Below the pieces are notes generated by a model, which did no database searches, was not told the origin of the DNA, and was given only the letters and a program-made list of their open reading frames with translations. Source: Roseobacter weihaiensis (GTDB lineage Bacteria; Pseudomonadota; Alphaproteobacteria; Rhodobacterales; Rhodobacteraceae). From it: 64,000 bases of DNA. The stretch's first letter is position 1; the number at the start of each line of letters is the position of its first letter. This document shows, one piece after another, positions 1-9,658 of the stretch. The position numbers were made by a program, and so were the translations under genes. Where the stretch lies: positions 248,001 through 312,000 of the forward strand of contig NZ_JACNMO010000004.1 of NCBI RefSeq assembly GCF_020622345.1, read 5' to 3'.

Positions 1-117
1 CTGCCGGGTCTGGAAAGCGTGACGGAGGTGGTGGTCAACGAGGAGGCGGCTCTGTCCGATGCTGCTCCTCTCATGATCCACGCGGATGCGGAAAAAGAAC
101 CTGCCAGCGCTGGTTAG
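1..117 (+). CDS. clpX: ATP-dependent Clp protease ATPase subunit ClpX, C-terminal end (partial)
   Basis: Only the last 38 residues are in the window, so the ATPase core is not visible. The visible tail ([17 protein letters not shown], then DAAPLMIHA) matches the conserved end of alphaproteobacterial ClpX, which reads roughly MFDLPGM..VEEVVVN followed by a short P-L-I-Y/H-A strand. ClpX unfolds substrates for the ClpP protease. A clear intrinsic terminator follows 24 bases after the stop. ClpX next to an NDUFA12-mlaD-aat-accC group fits Rhodobacterales. The identification rests on a short C-terminal match. Confidence 0.75.
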   Translation: MPGLESVTEVVVNEEAALSDAAPLMIHADAEKEPASAG

Positions 118-141
118 AGATAGTGGTTTGATTGCAAAATA

Positions 142-169
142 AAAAGCAGGCCGTTGCGCCTGCTTTTTT
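142..169 (+). terminator. Intrinsic terminator of clpX
   Basis: A 10-bp perfect stem (AAAAGCAGGC at 142-151 with GCCTGCTTTT at 158-167) encloses a 6-base loop and runs into a T-stretch. It stands 24 bases after the ClpX stop and should end that transcript. Confidence 0.85.
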
Positions 170-172
170 CTG

Positions 173-544
173 TTGGGCCGGATCAAAGTTGTGTCAGAGG
201 AGCTGTCGCTGCCAATCAAGCGCATTTCATCCCATGGCCCTTTTGAGACCGATGCTGGCTGGTACCGCGCGGTTATTGCCGATGGGCGGGTTCATGCCTC
301 CGGCACCGTGTGGCAGGGTGAGACGGTTGCAGCGCAATGCACCGCTGCCCCGCGCGCCCCATCGAGACAGTGTTGACAAAGCCTGGATGCGGGTGTGCCG
401 CAGGTCGCGGATTTTGAAGCCTGCAAACCGCCCTTGCGCCGGGCTTTCGTGGACCGTCCGACCACGGCCACGATGATCGAATGCGGCTTGATCGACCCGC
501 GGTACCGCATCAAGATCGAAGGGGCCGCCCTTCTGCCGGAATAA
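173..544 (+). pseudogene. RidA/YjgF-family protein remnant, frameshifted
   Basis: The first frame (TTG at 173 or GTG at 191) gives IKRISSHGPFETDAGWYRAV, then ADGRVHASGT, the hallmark start of RidA-like enamine/imine deaminases, and then stops near 376. In another frame, from about 430 to the TAA at 542-544, comes RPTTATMIECGLIDPRYRIK followed by IEGAALLPE. That matches the family C-terminus, including the conserved arginine and the I/E-x-E-A strand. The middle (about 330-430) is scrambled. The ~120-codon span equals a normal RidA protein, so this is one gene broken by at least one frameshift. Function is presumably lost. Confidence 0.7.
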
Positions 545-625
545 GCGCGGCAAAGCGCGCATCTATCTGGACGTTTCGACAGCAATCGGCCATATGTCAT
601 ACATGAGTGCGACTGGAGAAAACCC

Positions 626-1009
626 ATGGGCCTACTGACCTCAATCTTGCGCGCCGTCACCTGGTGGAACGGGCAAACGCTCAACACACAGCTTTGGACC
701 TGGCGCAATGGCATCAAGGTCGGCGAAGACAGCCAGGGCAATGTCTTTTACGAGACCAAGGACAAATCCCGCCGCTGGGTGATTTTCAACGGGGAGGCAG
801 AAGCCAGCCGGGTTGATCCTGACTGGCATGGCTGGCTGCACCATACTTGGGACGCCCCACCAACCGACGCACCGTTGACGCATAAACCCTGGCAAAAGCC
901 GCATCAGGAAAACCTGACCGGCACGGCACTCGCCTATGCGCCCAAGGGCTCCATCCGGCGCGCCGAGCCGGAACCGCGTCGCGATTATGAGGCCTGGACG
1001 CCGGAGTAG
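626..1009 (+). CDS. NADH:ubiquinone oxidoreductase accessory subunit, NDUFA12 family
   Basis: A 127-residue protein of the NDUFA12/B17.2 family, an accessory or assembly subunit of respiratory complex I found in mitochondria and alphaproteobacteria. The core motifs are visible: [17 protein letters not shown] near the N-terminus, [20 protein letters not shown] and a W-x-x-W-L-H-H-T-W box ([10 protein letters not shown]). There is no membrane segment, consistent with a peripheral matrix/cytoplasmic-side subunit. It is followed 5 bases later by mlaD and is probably co-transcribed with mlaD and the DUF2155 gene. Confidence 0.93.
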   Translation: MGLLTSILRAVTWWNGQTLNTQLWTWRNGIKVGEDSQGNVFYETKDKSRRWVIFNGEAEASRVDPDWHGWLHHTWDAPPTDAPLTHKPWQKPHQENLTGTALAYAPKGSIRRAEPEPRRDYEAWTPE

Positions 1010-1014
1010 TAGAT

Positions 1015-1464
1015 ATGTCTGAACACACGACTGAAGTCTTGGTGGGTGCCGGAGTGCTGGCGGCGGCAATTGCCTTTGTTGTTTATGCGGGGCAGGTGTC
1101 CGGCTTTTCCGGCGGCGGGTCTGCCACCTATCCGCTGGAGGCGAGCTTCCGCAGCCTCGAAGGGGTCAGTGTCGGGACGGATGTGCGCCTCGCAGGCGTC
1201 AAGGTCGGCTCTGTGGCGGATGTGACGCTGAACGCAGAAACCTACCGCGCGGACACCACCGTTGCCCTCAACACCGGCATCGAAATTCCCGATGACAGCG
1301 CAATCATTATCTCCTCCGAAGGCCTGCTGGGCGGTAACTTTGTTGAGATTGTTCCCGGTGGATCGCCGTTTTTCTTTGAGCCAGGCGACCGGATCGAAGA
1401 CACCCAAGGGGCCGTCAGCCTTGTCTCTCTGCTGCTGAAATTCGTGAGCGGGTCGTCTGAATGA
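1015..1464 (+). CDS. mlaD: Outer-membrane lipid asymmetry protein MlaD (MCE domain)
   Basis: A 149-residue protein with one N-terminal membrane anchor (about residues 9-24) and a periplasmic MCE domain (about 38-118). The MCE signature is visible: A-S-F-R-S-L-E-G-V-S-V-G-T-D-V-R-L-A-G-V followed by K-V-G. MlaD forms the hexameric ring of the Mla phospholipid transport complex in the inner membrane. The other mla genes are not in the window; in Rhodobacterales mlaD commonly stands apart with NDUFA12. The stop overlaps the start of the DUF2155 gene by 4 bases, indicating translational coupling. Confidence 0.92.
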   Translation: MSEHTTEVLVGAGVLAAAIAFVVYAGQVSGFSGGGSATYPLEASFRSLEGVSVGTDVRLAGVKVGSVADVTLNAETYRADTTVALNTGIEIPDDSAIIISSEGLLGGNFVEIVPGGSPFFFEPGDRIEDTQGAVSLVSLLLKFVSGSSE

Positions 1465-1826
1465 TCCTACGCGCCTTTCTGGTGGCACTGGCGCTTTGGG
1501 CCCCGCTGCAAGTCACCGCCCAACAGGCGGTGACCGAAGCGACCGGGGCACAGCTGCGCGGCATCGACCGGATCAGCGGTGAGGTTTTTGAGGTTATTCT
1601 GCCCTCCGGCCAGACGGCAAATCTGGAGCGGATCACGATTAAGCTGAACGCCTGCCGCTATCCTGTGGGCAACCCGGCGGGAGACGCGTTTGCGGCACTG
1701 GAGATTGCCGACAGACAGTCCGGCGCGCAGCTGTTTTCGGGATGGATGATTGCCTCTTCGCCAGCGCTTTCGGCCATGGATCACCCCCGCTACGACATCT
1801 GGGTCATGCGGTGCACCACCTCCTGA
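1461..1826 (+). CDS. DUF2155 domain secreted protein
   Basis: A 121-residue protein with a signal peptide (hydrophobic residues 3-20, likely cleavage after VTA). The DUF2155 core follows: a ..RGIDRISGEVFEV.. strand, a conserved cysteine in LNACRYP (Cys65) and a second near the end (Cys118), plus W-M-I-A-S-S-P-A. The two cysteines could form a periplasmic disulfide. The molecular function of the family is unknown. Its start overlaps the mlaD stop (ATGA), suggesting a shared envelope role. The last 37 bases overlap the convergent aat gene. Confidence 0.88.
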   Translation: MILRAFLVALALWAPLQVTAQQAVTEATGAQLRGIDRISGEVFEVILPSGQTANLERITIKLNACRYPVGNPAGDAFAALEIADRQSGAQLFSGWMIASSPALSAMDHPRYDIWVMRCTTS

Positions 1827-2422
1827 GGGGTGCGCAGCGGCGGGTTCGAAAAACTGGCAGGACGGCTGCGCGCGATCCGCAGTTCTTTGTGATAGGCCGC
1901 GCGGCTGATCTCAATCGCCCCAAGAGAAGCCAGATGATCGGTCAGAAACTGGGTATCAAACAGAATGAACCCCCCGTCGAGCAACCGGTCCACCAGACAG
2001 GCCAGCGCGATCTTGGAGGCGTTGCTGCGCCGTGAAAACATGCTCTCCCCAAAAAATGCAGCCCCAAGAGTGACGCCGTAGACGCCGCCGACCATCGTCT
2101 CGTGGTCCCAGACCTCAAGTGAATGCGCCTGGTCACGGTCGTGTAAAGCAATGTAAAGATTGCGTATTTCTGTATTGATCCAGGTGTCTGCACGATCTGC
2201 ACAGCCGTCCACCACGCCGGGGAAATCGTGATCGACCCGGATGTGAAATCCGGTTTGTCGCATCGTTCTGCGCAGCGAACGCGACAGGTGAAACCCGCGC
2301 AGGGGTATGACGCCGCGCCGCTGAGGGTCGACCCAGAAGACCTCCGGGTCGTCGCGATGCTCGGCCATGGGGAAAATGCCATTGGCATAGCCCTGCATCA
2401 GCAGATCGGGCGTCAGACGCAT
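1790..2422 (-). CDS. aat: Leucyl/phenylalanyl-tRNA--protein transferase
   Basis: A 210-residue enzyme, normal for the family. It transfers Leu or Phe from tRNA to proteins with N-terminal Lys or Arg, creating N-end-rule degradation signals. Seen: the N-terminal LLMQGYANGIFPMAE block, W-x-D-P-x-x-R-G-V-I-P-L near residue 30-42, and the strongly conserved GVYGVTLGAAFFGESMFSR segment of the catalytic domain. The gene lies 12 bases after accC on the same strand and probably belongs to the accB-accC-aat operon. Its 3' end overlaps the convergent DUF2155 gene. Confidence 0.95.
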   Translation of the reverse strand: MRLTPDLLMQGYANGIFPMAEHRDDPEVFWVDPQRRGVIPLRGFHLSRSLRRTMRQTGFHIRVDHDFPGVVDGCADRADTWINTEIRNLYIALHDRDQAHSLEVWDHETMVGGVYGVTLGAAFFGESMFSRRSNASKIALACLVDRLLDGGFILFDTQFLTDHLASLGAIEISRAAYHKELRIARSRPASFSNPPLRTPQEVVHRMTQMS

Positions 2423-2434
2423 CGCCCGGCACCG

Positions 2435-3787
2435 CTATCCGCCGCCAAGATTGTCTTCCAGCCAGTGCTCCAGCCAGTGAATGTTGTAGGCCCCCGACAG
2501 GACGTCGTCTTCCTCCAACAGAGCATGAAACAGCGGTACCGTGGTATCGACGCCGTCGACGATCAACTCGCCCAAGGCCCGGTGCAGCCGCGCCAGCGCT
2601 TCGGGCCTGTCGCGGCCATGCACGATCAGCTTGCCGATCAGGCTGTCGTAATAGGGCGGGATCGAATAGCCGTCGTAGAGCGCGGAATCCATGCGAACTC
2701 CCAAGCCACCGGGCGCATGGTATTGCGTGATCCGGCCCGGGCAGGGTGAGAAATTCGGCAGCTTTTCCGCATTGATCCGAACTTCGATGGCATGTCCGGT
2801 GATCGACAGGTCTTCTTGCTGAAACGACATCTCCATCCCGGCGGCGACGCGGATCTGTTCCCGCACCAGATCCACACCAAAGATGGCCTCGGTCACGGGG
2901 TGCTCCACCTGCAGGCGGGTGTTCATCTCGATGAAGTAGAACTCGCCGTTTTCATAGAGAAATTCGATCGTACCCGCGCCGATATAGTTGATCCGCGCCA
3001 CCGCCTCTGCGCAGGTTTTGCCGATGGCGGCCCGCTCCTCGGCGGAAATGGTGGGGCCGGGGGCCTCTTCAAAAACCTTCTGGTGGCGCCGTTGCAGCGA
3101 ACAGTCCCGTTCCCCCAGGTGCACGGCGCGCCCCTTGCCGTCGCCAAACACCTGAATTTCGATGTGGCGCGGAGTGGTGAGGTATTTTTCGATATAGACT
3201 TCGTCATTGCCGAAGTTGGATTTGCCCTCTGCCCGCGCGGTCAGAAAGGCCTTCTCCATCTCGTCGGCGGTTTTTGCCACCTTCATGCCGCGGCCCCCGC
3301 CGCCCGCGGTTGCCTTGATGATGACCGGATAGCCGATCTCTGCGCCGATCTTCTGCGCCTCTTCAAGGTTGGCCACCCCTCCTTCGGATCCCGGCACACA
3401 AGGTACGCCAAGCTTTTTCATCGTATCCTTGGCGGTGATCTTGTCACCCATGATGCGGATGTGTTCCGCTGTGGGGCCGATGAAGGTAAGGTCGTGGTCT
3501 TCGACGATCTGAACGAAGCCCGCGTTTTCCGACAGAAATCCATAGCCGGGGTGGATGGCTTCCGCGCCGGTGATCTCGCAGGCCGAGATGATGGCCGGAA
3601 ACGACAGGTAGCTTTGTGTGCTGGAGGGCGGTCCTATGCAGACGCTTTCATCGGCCATGCGCACATGCATCGCGTCGCTGTCGGCGGTCGAATGCACCGC
3701 GACCGTGGCGATGCCCATCTCACGTGCGGCCCGGACCACGCGCAAGGCAATCTCGCCCCGGTTGGCAATCAGGATCTTGTTGAACAT
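2435..3787 (-). CDS. accC: Acetyl-CoA carboxylase, biotin carboxylase subunit
   Basis: A 450-residue ATP-grasp enzyme that carboxylates the biotin carried by AccB, the first half-reaction of fatty acid synthesis. Domains in order: the N-terminal biotin-carboxylase fold ([20 protein letters not shown]), the ATP-grasp with the glycine-rich loop [10 protein letters not shown] near residue 164, the catalytic [14 protein letters not shown] near 288, and the C-terminal domain. Length is typical. accB lies 11 bases upstream and aat 12 bases downstream, all on the minus strand. Confidence 0.97.
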   Translation of the reverse strand: MFNKILIANRGEIALRVVRAAREMGIATVAVHSTADSDAMHVRMADESVCIGPPSSTQSYLSFPAIISACEITGAEAIHPGYGFLSENAGFVQIVEDHDLTFIGPTAEHIRIMGDKITAKDTMKKLGVPCVPGSEGGVANLEEAQKIGAEIGYPVIIKATAGGGGRGMKVAKTADEMEKAFLTARAEGKSNFGNDEVYIEKYLTTPRHIEIQVFGDGKGRAVHLGERDCSLQRRHQKVFEEAPGPTISAEERAAIGKTCAEAVARINYIGAGTIEFLYENGEFYFIEMNTRLQVEHPVTEAIFGVDLVREQIRVAAGMEMSFQQEDLSITGHAIEVRINAEKLPNFSPCPGRITQYHAPGGLGVRMDSALYDGYSIPPYYDSLIGKLIVHGRDRPEALARLHRALGELIVDGVDTTVPLFHALLEEDDVLSGAYNIHWLEHWLEDNLGGG

Positions 3788-3798
3788 ACCTGACGCTC

Positions 3799-4284
3799 CT
3801 ATTCGAGGATGACGAGGGGAGTGCCGAATTCAACCGCTGCACCGTCTTCGACGACGATGCGCTTGATGGTGCCTGCGCGCGGGGCGGGGATGTGGTTCAT
3901 GGTTTTCATCGCTTCCACGATCAGCAATGTATCGCCTTCGGCAACTGATGCACCGACCGTGATGAACGCCGCCGCACCGGGCTCGGGTTGCATGTAAACG
4001 GTCCCCACCATGGGGGAGGTGACGGCGCCGGGCAGATCTGCTGGGTCTTCTGCGGGCTGTTCGGTGTTTTGGCTCGGGGCTGCGGTGGGGCTGGCTGCCG
4101 GTGCCGGGGGGGCTGCGACTTGCGTGACGACCTGTTGGGGCTGGTGACGGCTGACACGCACATTCAGTCTGTCGTCGGCGCCGTAGTCGCGTTTGACCTG
4201 CAATTCGGTCAGGTCGTTTTCACGCAGCAATTCAGCCAGGGCCTTTATAAAGGCCACGTCGGCGTCATGGTTCTTCTTTGTCAT
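3799..4284 (-). CDS. accB: Acetyl-CoA carboxylase biotin carboxyl carrier protein
   Basis: A 161-residue protein with an N-terminal helical part, a proline/alanine-rich linker (about residues 55-85) and a C-terminal biotinyl domain with E-A-M-K-T-M-N. Lys127 is the expected biotinylation site. The ATG at 4284 opens with MTKKNH, as usual in alphaproteobacteria. A longer in-frame reading (to 5535) runs antisense through the acyl-CoA ligase and is rejected. The gene is first in accB-accC-aat and is divergent from the ligase. Confidence 0.95.
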   Translation of the reverse strand: MTKKNHDADVAFIKALAELLRENDLTELQVKRDYGADDRLNVRVSRHQPQQVVTQVAAPPAPAASPTAAPSQNTEQPAEDPADLPGAVTSPMVGTVYMQPEPGAAAFITVGASVAEGDTLLIVEAMKTMNHIPAPRAGTIKRIVVEDGAAVEFGTPLVILE

Positions 4285-4431
4285 GTATGTCCTCAGCCAT
4301 TCGGGGAAGGCCTTGTTCTGGTCGGCCCTTATTCCTGCGCGCCTGTTATAGGCCAAGGGTGACGCTATGGAAACCCGCCTATTGCATCGTGCCGCCTGCC
4401 AATTACACTCGACGAAAGAACAGGGGAAGCT

Positions 4432-5946
4432 ATGAATCTTGCACATTGGTTGGCGCGGCAGGCCCGCATCGGGCCTGCCCGTGAGGCGCTGTTTCTGGGG
4501 CGGAACTGTGTTGCCGATTACGGGACGTTCTGGGCGGATGCCCGTGCCGTGGCGGGATGGCTTGTGGCACAGGGGGTTGCGCCGGGGGACAGGGTTGCGA
4601 TCTTCATGCAGAACAGCCCCGATTACCTGACCGCCTTTTACGGGATCTGGGCGGCGGGGGCGGCGGTGGTGCCGATCAATGCCAAGCTGCACGGGCGCGA
4701 GGCGGCTTTCATCCTGCGCGACAGCGGGTCGGATCATGTCTTTGCCTCGACCGCGCTGGCAGAGGCGTTGAGGGAGGCGGGTGCTTCGGGCCGGATCACG
4801 GTCGCGCCGGGGCCGGACTTTGAAGAGATCCGCCAGCATCCGCCGGTGCCGGATATCGTGGCCCGTGCGCCCGGGGATATGGCATGGCTGTTCTACACCT
4901 CCGGCACGACGGGCAAGCCCAAGGGCGTGGTGATCACCCACCGGATGCTGACGGCCATGAGCCTGTGTTACATGGCGGATGTGGACCCGGTGAGTGAGGC
5001 GGACAGCACCCTTTACGCAGCGCCCATGAGCCACGCGGCAGGCATCTACAACATGGTACACGTGCGGGCCGGCGCCAAACACGTCTGCCCGCCCTCGGGC
5101 GGGTTTGATCCGGCTGAAATCTTCGATCTGGCGGCGCATTTCGGCAGCATGCAGCTTTTTGCGGCCCCCACGATGGTCAAGCGCATGACGCAGGTGGCCC
5201 AGGCCAAAGGTCAGACGGGGCAGGGGCTGCGCACCGTGGTCTACGCCGGGGGGCCGATGTATAATGCCGATATCATTGAGGCGGTCGATCATTTCGGCCC
5301 GATCTTTCTGCAAATCTACGGTCAGGGCGAGTGTCCCATGGGGATCACCGCGCTGACACGTGCGGATGTCGCGGATCGCCACCACCCGGATTGGCGCGCC
5401 CGGTTGCAGTCGGTCGGGCGGGCCCAATCCGCCGTCGAGGTTGCCATCGGGGACGCGGATGGCACCGTGCTGCCGCTGGGCGCCCAAGGCGAGATCATGG
5501 TGCGCGGGGATACGGTGATGCCGGGGTACTGGCAAAACCCGCAGGCCACCGCCAAGACACTGGTCAGCGGTTGGTTGATGACCGGTGATATGGGTCAGAT
5601 CGATGCCGCCGGCTACGTGACGCTGCAGGATCGGTCCAAGGACATGATCATCACCGGCGGCTCCAACGTCTATCCGCGCGAGGTCGAAGAAGTGTTGCTG
5701 CTGGATCCTGCGATATCAGAGGCCTCCGTGGTCGGGCGTCCACATCCTGAATGGGGGGAGGAGGTCGTGGCCTTTGTCGTGGGGACTCTGGATGCCGCGC
5801 GCCTTGACCGCTTGTGCCTTGAGCATATCGCCCGGTTCAAGCGCCCCAAGGAGTACATCGCCCTCGATGCCCTGCCGAAAAACAACTACGGCAAGGTGCT
5901 CAAAACCGAGTTGCGATCTGTACTTGACCGCAAGCCCGAAAGGTGA
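4432..5946 (+). CDS. AMP-forming acyl-CoA synthetase/ligase
   Basis: A 504-residue ANL-superfamily enzyme that activates a carboxylate with ATP to an acyl-adenylate and then an acyl-CoA thioester. Motifs: the P-loop [11 protein letters not shown] near residue 155-165, [11 protein letters not shown] (A5-like region), [20 protein letters not shown] (hinge and A8), and the C-terminal catalytic lysine in [12 protein letters not shown] ribosome site (GGGGAAGC) lies just before the ATG. The substrate cannot be read from sequence. The livFGMH importer and a ScfR-like regulator nearby suggest activation of an imported acid, which is inference. Confidence 0.88.
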   Translation: MNLAHWLARQARIGPAREALFLGRNCVADYGTFWADARAVAGWLVAQGVAPGDRVAIFMQNSPDYLTAFYGIWAAGAAVVPINAKLHGREAAFILRDSGSDHVFASTALAEALREAGASGRITVAPGPDFEEIRQHPPVPDIVARAPGDMAWLFYTSGTTGKPKGVVITHRMLTAMSLCYMADVDPVSEADSTLYAAPMSHAAGIYNMVHVRAGAKHVCPPSGGFDPAEIFDLAAHFGSMQLFAAPTMVKRMTQVAQAKGQTGQGLRTVVYAGGPMYNADIIEAVDHFGPIFLQIYGQGECPMGITALTRADVADRHHPDWRARLQSVGRAQSAVEVAIGDADGTVLPLGAQGEIMVRGDTVMPGYWQNPQATAKTLVSGWLMTGDMGQIDAAGYVTLQDRSKDMIITGGSNVYPREVEEVLLLDPAISEASVVGRPHPEWGEEVVAFVVGTLDAARLDRLCLEHIARFKRPKEYIALDALPKNNYGKVLKTELRSVLDRKPER

Positions 5947-6193
5947 CCGATCACCAGACCGGCTTGCCGTGACACCGCGGGCTAACGACTTGCTCCAAGG
6001 CGATCCGAGGTCAGCACCGCGCCTGCGCCAAGAGCCGTTTTTGCCGTGATAACCGATCATGGGGGCGGTCCATCACTTGCTGTTTCGATGCGGGCTGTAC
6101 CAACCTTCACAAATGCGGCCTCAAGGCCCGCATTCCGCGATCCGTCGTAACTGAGCCTTCTGGCGCGGCATAATGTGAGGCCTGCCTCGGCCT

Positions 6194-6655
6194 TCACACC
6201 GAGACATCGAAGCGTTTGCAAATCAAACCTTCCGGTGTCCGATAGGTCCGAAAGCCCATCGCCTCATAGTACGCGAGCGCTTCCGGGTTGGTGGCCGCAA
6301 TGGATGCGTCGATGTAAGACAGACCGGCTTCACCCGCAGCCTTTCGCGTGATTGCGAAGAGCGCGCGGCCCACGCCACGCCTGGCAGCGGCGGGATGAAT
6401 GTGTGTGCCGATGATGCCCCATCCAGGTTTGACACCCCATTTGTTGCCGACCCCCGCCCGCTTGAGGGATTGAAATCCCAGTATCACGCCATCAGCCTCC
6501 GCCACGGAGCAGCGCACTTTGTCCGGGTCTTCAATGTAATGTGCCCGCACGAAGGCTTCATCATCGGGGCTCGTCCGCTTTCCCGAAGCAGTCAGCTGCC
6601 GAAGAAACGCGCTCATCTGTTCAACGTCTTGGATGGCACCGTCCCTGATTATCAT
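6194..6655 (-). CDS. GNAT-family N-acetyltransferase
   Basis: A 153-residue single-domain GNAT enzyme. The acetyl-CoA pyrophosphate-binding motif A is visible as HPAAARRGVGRALF (residues 88-100), followed by the motif-B region NPEALAYYEAMGFRTYRTPEG. The start at 6655 (MIIRDGAIQDVEQM) begins the first strand as expected; the upstream in-frame extension to 6829 has no domain character. The substrate is unknown. It lies between the convergent acyl-CoA ligase and livF, so it may not share their operon. Confidence 0.85.
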   Translation of the reverse strand: MIIRDGAIQDVEQMSAFLRQLTASGKRTSPDDEAFVRAHYIEDPDKVRCSVAEADGVILGFQSLKRAGVGNKWGVKPGWGIIGTHIHPAAARRGVGRALFAITRKAAGEAGLSYIDASIAATNPEALAYYEAMGFRTYRTPEGLICKRFDVSV

Positions 6656-6852
6656 CGCAGGTCTTTCAAAATTGTCGCCATAATCATCTAACGGGACTGT
6701 CTTAGATCTCAAGGACGGCCGTTGGGGGGCCGAAGCTGCCATCTCTGCACCGTATAGCATCCGGCAAGTTCGGACTTCTTGGCAAAGGCAGATCGCTGGA
6801 TCCGGCCCCGTGCCATTTGGTCCAGACACCGGCGCCTGATGCTCCTCTGCGG

Positions 6853-7608
6853 TCAGATGGCCAGATACTCCTCGCGCAGATCCTTGTTTTCCAGCACTTC
6901 CGCCGCAGTGCCGTCAAAGACGATACCGCCGGTGTCGAGGATCACGGCGCGGTCCGCCAGTTGCAGGGCGCGCACGGCATTCTGCTCGACAAGGATTGTC
7001 GTGATGCCCTGTTCCTTGATGATCCGTAGCGTCTTTTCGATCTCGTCCACGATCACAGGGGCCAGGCCCTCATAGGGTTCGTCCAGCAACAGCACCTTGA
7101 TATCCCGGCACAGCGCGCGCGCGATGGCCAGCATTTGCTGCTCGCCGCCTGAGAGGGTCACGCCCTCCTGCGCGCGCCGCTCGCGCAGGCGCGGGAAGAG
7201 GTCATAGACCCGGTCCAGGGACCAGCCCAGTGGCGGGGCGATCTGTGCCAGTTTGAGGTTTTCCTCGACCGTCAGACCGGCGATGATCCGGCGGTCCTCG
7301 GGCACGAGGCCGAGGCCGACCTGGCTTGCCTCATAGCTTTTCATCGTGTGCAACGGCTGGTGGTCGAGCCAGATTTCCCCCCGACGCACCTCGGGATCGC
7401 CCAGACGCGCAATCGCCCGCAGGGTCGAGGTCTTGCCCGCCCCGTTGCGCCCCAGCAGGGCGAGGATTTCACCCTCGTGCACGTTAAAGCTGATGCCCTG
7501 CACAATGTAGCTTTCGCCGTAATAGGCATGCATGTCCCAGACCGACAGAAAGGCCGGGGCCGTAGCCGCCATATTGGCATTTTTGGAAAAATCGGGTTTG
7601 ACGTTCAT
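6853..7608 (-). CDS. livF: Branched-chain-type ABC transporter ATPase (LivF)
   Basis: A 251-residue ABC ATPase of the HAAT (LivF) class that powers import through LivH/LivM. Walker A GRNGAGKTS, the LivF-typical GLVPEDRRI, signature LSGGEQQML, Walker B VLLLDEPYEGLAP and the switch region (ILVEQNAV) are all present; Gln for His in the switch is normal for LivF. The start at 7608 (MNVKPDF) is preferred over 7650 because the upstream 14 residues are not domain-like. It is last in a minus-strand operon livK-like/livH/livM/livG/livF. Confidence 0.9.
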   Translation of the reverse strand: MNVKPDFSKNANMAATAPAFLSVWDMHAYYGESYIVQGISFNVHEGEILALLGRNGAGKTSTLRAIARLGDPEVRRGEIWLDHQPLHTMKSYEASQVGLGLVPEDRRIIAGLTVEENLKLAQIAPPLGWSLDRVYDLFPRLRERRAQEGVTLSGGEQQMLAIARALCRDIKVLLLDEPYEGLAPVIVDEIEKTLRIIKEQGITTILVEQNAVRALQLADRAVILDTGGIVFDGTAAEVLENKDLREEYLAI

Positions 7609-7677
7609 GTCTTTGATCCTTTTTGCTTTCTCAACCCGTCGCGGCAGCACAAATGCCGGGGTTGAAAAACGCGCCCC

Positions 7678-8442
7678 TTAGGCGGCGGTCTGAGTTTCAC
7701 CGAGATAGGCTTCGCGGACTTTGGGGTGGCCCTTGATGTTGTCGGGGGTGTCCTCGACCAGCGGGGTGCCTTGCGCCAGAACGGTGATCCGTTCCGCAAG
7801 GCTAAAGACCACATGCATGTCATGTTCGATAATCGCGATGGTGATGTCGCGCTCCTCGCTGATCTGTTTCAGCAGGTCGATAGTGTTGTTGGTATCGGCG
7901 CGCGCCATGCCCGCAGTGGGCTCGTCCAGCAGCAACAGCCGGGGTTCCTGGCTGAGACACATGCCGATCTCCAGCCGCCGCTTGTCACCGCGTGACAGGG
8001 AACTGGCGTGCATGCCCTGCTTGTCGGCCATGTTCATTTCGTCAAGCATGTGTCGCGCGCGCTCGACGACATCCTTTTGCGACATCACGCTGCTGATCGC
8101 GTTGAGCTCGAAAGCGCCGTCCCGCTTGGCAAAGCAGGGGATCATCATGTTCTCCAGCACGGAGAGATCCCCAAAGATTTCCGGCGTCTGAAACACCCGG
8201 CTGATGCCCATCTGGTTGATCTCATGCGGGCGGCGGCCCAGCACGGACTGGCCGTCGAACATCACCGAGCCCGTGTCCGGGATCAGCTTGCCGACCAGAC
8301 AGTTGAGCAGGGTGGATTTGCCGGCCCCGTTGGGCCCGATGATGGCATGTACCGTGCGTTCGGCCACGCTCAGGTTCACATCGCCCAGGGCTTGCAGGCC
8401 CCCAAAGCGTTTTCCGACGTTTTTGACTTCGAGAATACCCAT
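7678..8442 (-). CDS. livG: Branched-chain-type ABC transporter ATPase (LivG)
   Basis: A 254-residue ABC ATPase of the LivG/UrtD group. Walker A GPNGAGKST, signature LSRGDKRRLEIG, Walker B LLLLDEPTAGM, and the switch histidine in IIEHDMHVV are visible. AAGGAG lies 8 bases before the ATG at 8442; a GTG one codon upstream (8445) is an alternative. The signature LSRGDKRR resembles UrtD-like members as much as LivG, so the substrate is open. It pairs with LivF as the second nucleotide-binding subunit. Confidence 0.9.
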   Translation of the reverse strand: MGILEVKNVGKRFGGLQALGDVNLSVAERTVHAIIGPNGAGKSTLLNCLVGKLIPDTGSVMFDGQSVLGRRPHEINQMGISRVFQTPEIFGDLSVLENMMIPCFAKRDGAFELNAISSVMSQKDVVERARHMLDEMNMADKQGMHASSLSRGDKRRLEIGMCLSQEPRLLLLDEPTAGMARADTNNTIDLLKQISEERDITIAIIEHDMHVVFSLAERITVLAQGTPLVEDTPDNIKGHPKVREAYLGETQTAA

Positions 8443-8454
8443 CACGTGGTCTCC

Positions 8455-9654
8455 TTATTCTGCCGGGGTGGTTTTGCCGTCAGGCTTGTCGTCCACCGGT
8501 TTCTTGCGCTTGAAGAGACCCGCGACTTTCTGGCCGCCCTGCACCAGCCCACCGGGCAGGAAGATCACCACCATCATGAACAAGAGCCCCAGCGTGAGGT
8601 GCCACCCCTTGCCCACGAAGGGGTAGACGATGGTGATGAAGAAATCCTCGATCCCGTCAGGCATGAAGGCAAACCATTGCTCCAGCACCGTCTTGTTGAT
8701 CTTGGAGACGATGTTTTCCATGTATTTGATGAAACCTGCCCCCAGAACCGGGCCGATCAGCGTGCCTGCCCCCCCGAGGATGGTCATCAGCACGACCTCG
8801 CCGGAGGCGGTCCAGAACATGCGTTCTGCGCCCACCTGGGTGTCCATCGCGACCAGCAGCCCGCCTGCGAGACCCGCATACATGCCCGAGATCACGAAGG
8901 CCGCCAGCGTATAGGGCTTGGCGTTCAGCCCGGTGTAGTTCAGGCGCTGCTGGTTGGATTTGACCGCCCGCAGCATCATGCCGAAGGGTGAGCGGAAGAT
9001 GCGGATCGACAGGTAAAAGGCCAGCAGCATCACGATGGCCGCGATGTAATAGCCCGCGTTGAAGGTAAAGATCCAGCCGCCCACGGCCATCTCGTAGCTG
9101 GTGCCCATTTCAAGCCCGAAAAGGTTGGCGCGGGGGTTCTGCCCTTCGGTGAGGGCCGCATCCAGGATACGCGGGTCGTTCACCTTGGGTTGCAGGCCGG
9201 TTTCGCCCCCTGTGATTGGGGTTAGCACCGAATAGGCCAGCGAATAGGACATCTGCGCAAAGGCCAGCGTCAGGATCGAAAAGTAGATCCCCGACCGGCG
9301 CAGCGAAATCCATCCCACCAGCAATGAAAAGAGGCCCGCCACCAGCACCGAGATCATGATCGCGGGGATCACGTTCATCGTCAGCAGTTTCATCATCCAG
9401 ATCGCCGCATAGGAGCCCACCCCGAGGAAGGCCGCGTGGCCAAAGCTCAGATAGCCCGTGAGGCCAAAGAGGATGTTGAACCCGATGGCAAAGATGCCAA
9501 AGATCACCAGCCGCTGCATGAGGTCCGGGTAGCCTGCGTTGAACTGCGCCATGGCAGAGCCTTCGGGGAAGGGATTCAGGATGAAGGGGGCGAAGATCGT
9601 CAGCACCGCAACCACCAGCAGCAGCGTCGTGTCCCTTTTTGTCAAACCGAACAT
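8455..9654 (-). CDS. livM: Branched-chain-type ABC transporter permease (LivM)
   Basis: A 399-residue membrane protein with many hydrophobic segments, the LivM-type permease. Conserved pieces include [20 protein letters not shown] near residue 65-84 and the cytoplasmic EAA-like stretch [20 protein letters not shown] near 290. The C-terminus ends in a charged cytoplasmic tail (KRKKPVDDK). livH precedes it by 4 bases and livG follows by 12, so all are one transcript. Slightly longer than many LivM proteins. Confidence 0.9.
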   Translation of the reverse strand: MFGLTKRDTTLLLVVAVLTIFAPFILNPFPEGSAMAQFNAGYPDLMQRLVIFGIFAIGFNILFGLTGYLSFGHAAFLGVGSYAAIWMMKLLTMNVIPAIMISVLVAGLFSLLVGWISLRRSGIYFSILTLAFAQMSYSLAYSVLTPITGGETGLQPKVNDPRILDAALTEGQNPRANLFGLEMGTSYEMAVGGWIFTFNAGYYIAAIVMLLAFYLSIRIFRSPFGMMLRAVKSNQQRLNYTGLNAKPYTLAAFVISGMYAGLAGGLLVAMDTQVGAERMFWTASGEVVLMTILGGAGTLIGPVLGAGFIKYMENIVSKINKTVLEQWFAFMPDGIEDFFITIVYPFVGKGWHLTLGLLFMMVVIFLPGGLVQGGQKVAGLFKRKKPVDDKPDGKTTPAE

Positions 9655-9658
9655 GCGC

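Noticed and set aside
3799-5535. 578-residue open frame on the minus strand continuing accB upstream
   Set aside because: Beyond the ATG at 4284 it runs antisense through the well-supported acyl-CoA ligase and has no domain character; AccB has its normal 161 residues from 4284.
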